Below are positions 62,665 through 64,000 of a stretch of DNA of 64,000 nucleotides, piece after piece. Location of the stretch: contig CAJTOL010000014.1 of assembly GCA_910577645.1 (NCBI GenBank), positions 15,733 through 79,732 on the forward strand, given 5' to 3'. Position 1 is the stretch's first letter. Each line of letters begins with the position of its first letter. The notes beneath the pieces were generated by a model that saw only the letters and a program-made list of their open reading frames with translations, ran no database searches and was not told the origin of the DNA. This stretch comes from an uncultured Lachnospiraceae bacterium. GTDB taxonomy: Bacteria; Bacillota; Clostridia; Lachnospirales; Lachnospiraceae. The position numbers were made by a program, and so were the translations under genes.

Positions 62665-63819
62665 TCATTGCCACAGTTCTTTATACAGTTGTTCTATGTC
62701 TGCCTGTGTAATCGTTCTTCTTGTGTTCTGCGGGCTTCCGCTTTCCATAGCATCATGAGCCATTTTTTCAATCACTTCAAAGAGCGCCTTCTTTTCAATA
62801 CCAAACTGTTCAAGACCCGGCGTTTCAAGTTCTTCTGCCAGGCGGGTGGTTGCTGCAAGGAACTTCTCACTCGCTTCCCTGTCGGAATCCTCTGATGTTG
62901 CAACTCCTGTAATTCTTCCAAGCTCTGCGAATCTGTCATAAGCTCCCGGCAATGCATAAGTCAGACATACCTTAAGAAGCATAGCGTTAGACAACCCATG
63001 TGCTACATGGAATAATGCGCCAATCGGACGGCTCATGCCATGAATAAGAGTCACAGATGCATTATTAAAGGCAATTCCTGCTTCCAGCGCCGCTACAGAC
63101 ATCTGAATTCTTGCCTCTTCATTTCCGCCATCATGAAATGCAGCCGGAAGATATTTAAAAATTCGTTTTACCGCTGACATAGCAAAAGTATCGGATAATG
63201 TCTGTGCTTTATTAGAAGTATATGCTTCTACCGCATGGCAAAGCGCGTCAAGTCCTGTTGCAGCTGTAATTTCAGGCGGCGCCGTCATCGTAAACCGGGG
63301 ATCAATGATCGCCAGCGACGGCATTAATACTTTTCCTTTTAACAGCATTTTAATATCTTTTTTTGTATCAGTGATAATCGTAAACTGTGTTGCCTCCGAC
63401 CCTGTTCCGGCGGTTGTGGGAATTGCCGCCATGGGAGGCATAGCAACGTCAATATTCTTGCCCCTATAGTCAGAAATACTTCCGCCGTCTGCAACCAGGG
63501 AGCCGATAGCCTTCATCGAATCAATAGGGCTTCCGCCTCCTAACGCCACAAGGAAATCACAAGCCTCTTTTTTATACTGCTCCAGTCCGTTTTCAATCAT
63601 TACGTCTGTTGGCTCCCCAACGATTTCTGAATAGATGGTATATTCAATCCCCTGATTTTTCAGGGCATTTTCTACCTTCTCACAGTTGCCTAACTGAAGC
63701 ATCACTTTATCTGTTACGATCATCGCTTTTCTGCCAAGCTTTCCAAGCTCTGATTCAGCCAGCTCAAGCGCTCCTGATCCTGTAATGATCAGTCCGGGTA
63801 CAATAAATTCTTTTGCCAT
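62665..63819 (-). CDS. Iron-containing alcohol dehydrogenase
   Basis: A 384-residue group III dehydrogenase. NAD-binding GGGSPIDSMKA (about 95-105), PTTAGTGSEAT and the iron-binding histidines in DALCHAVEAYTSN, LIHGMSRPIGALFHVAHG are in place. It would interconvert an alcohol and an aldehyde or ketone with NAD(P). It lies upstream of the PTS operon but behind its own terminator, so joint function is possible but not shown. Confidence 0.92.
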   Translation of the reverse strand: MAKEFIVPGLIITGSGALELAESELGKLGRKAMIVTDKVMLQLGNCEKVENALKNQGIEYTIYSEIVGEPTDVMIENGLEQYKKEACDFLVALGGGSPIDSMKAIGSLVADGGSISDYRGKNIDVAMPPMAAIPTTAGTGSEATQFTIITDTKKDIKMLLKGKVLMPSLAIIDPRFTMTAPPEITAATGLDALCHAVEAYTSNKAQTLSDTFAMSAVKRIFKYLPAAFHDGGNEEARIQMSVAALEAGIAFNNASVTLIHGMSRPIGALFHVAHGLSNAMLLKVCLTYALPGAYDRFAELGRITGVATSEDSDREASEKFLAATTRLAEELETPGLEQFGIEKKALFEVIEKMAHDAMESGSPQNTRRTITQADIEQLYKELWQ

Positions 63820-63943
63820 AATTCTATTCTCCTAGTATAATAATGGTGTAGTCAAGAATGACTACTGGTTAATAGTTACAAAGTCCAATCTAATAAATCT
63901 ATATAGATATAACGGAAGGAGGAATTCCCCCCTCCATCAGAAG

Positions 63944-64000
63944 TTATAAGACAACTTTCTTTACCTTGTCTGAGGTTTCCTTAATGCACCAGACAAAATA
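63944..64000 (-). CDS. C-terminal end of an unidentified gene (partial)
   Basis: An open frame enters from the right edge and ends in TAA at 63944-63946, reading YFVWCIKETSDKVKKVVL. It is too short to assign to a family. The frame, strand and hairpin-like GGAGG/CCTCC just downstream make a real gene end plausible. The 120 bases between it and the dehydrogenase gene show nothing else. Confidence 0.4.
   Translation of the reverse strand, partial: YFVWCIKETSDKVKKVVL

Overview
The window reads as chromosome of a low-to-mid-GC Gram-positive anaerobe, most likely a spore-forming member of the Clostridia close to Lachnospiraceae. The reasons are AGGAGG-type ribosome binding sites, frequent TTG and GTG starts, a GerA-type spore germination gene, a GlpP antiterminator, an anaerobic (GlpA-like) glycerol-3-phosphate dehydrogenase, YesMN-type two-component genes and several sugar ABC operons without their own ATPase. 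The genus is inference. I see no rRNA, tRNA, CRISPR array, prophage or intact insertion sequence.

Layout. (1) 1-8.6 kb: an oligosaccharide module. A sugar ABC transporter (binding lipoprotein, permease, start of a second permease) diverges from two GH94-type phosphorylase genes, followed by an AraC regulator. (2) 8.8-22.5 kb: housekeeping genes, nearly all on the minus strand: ptsH, queH, rpoD, a lipid kinase, mutY, birA, a small membrane protein, argF, a patatin, a stomatin/NfeD pair, an rRNA/tRNA methyltransferase, nadE and a MATE exporter. (3) 22.6-24.9 kb: Rrf2-tcdA on the plus strand and an ArsR/SdpI pair with a 32-bp palindromic operator. (4) 24.9-37.4 kb: one long minus-strand nucleoside locus: YesM/YesN sensor and regulator, BMP lipoprotein, ATPase and two permeases, an unusual propeller-metallohydrolase, deoC and pdp. 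(5) 37.4-39.4 kb: a long hairpin, a likely small RNA with its own promoter and terminator, and an orphan GerA-family gene. (6) 39.4-52.7 kb: a glycerol / glycerol-3-phosphate island: glpP, a glycerophosphodiesterase, a Ugp-like ABC transporter, YesL, a HAD phosphatase, a DUF1667/GlpB-like/GlpA dehydrogenase set, MgtC and glpK. Three operon leaders carry promoter-proximal terminator hairpins, and two of these share a sequence motif fit for GlpP antitermination. (7) 52.7-55.9 kb: accessory genes: pentapeptide-repeat protein, YitT, a DinJ-YafQ toxin-antitoxin pair flanked by two copies of a Crp-gene promoter (one attached to a remnant of the Crp gene) and an intact Crp/Fnr regulator. (8) 55.9-64 kb: a fructose-family PTS operon with a PRD regulator, class II aldolase, aldo-keto reductase and RpiB-type isomerase, preceded by an iron alcohol dehydrogenase, for a sugar I cannot identify.

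The strongest new-looking items are the small RNA at about 37.6-37.7 kb with two tandem GGGG-loop hairpins, the shared RNA element in the glpA and glpK leaders, the propeller-PHP protein inside the deoxynucleoside operon, the deletion scar of a duplicated Crp gene around the toxin-antitoxin pair, and the unassigned PTS and GH94 pathways. Several gene starts were moved from the longest reading frame to a start with a better ribosome binding site; each case is noted.
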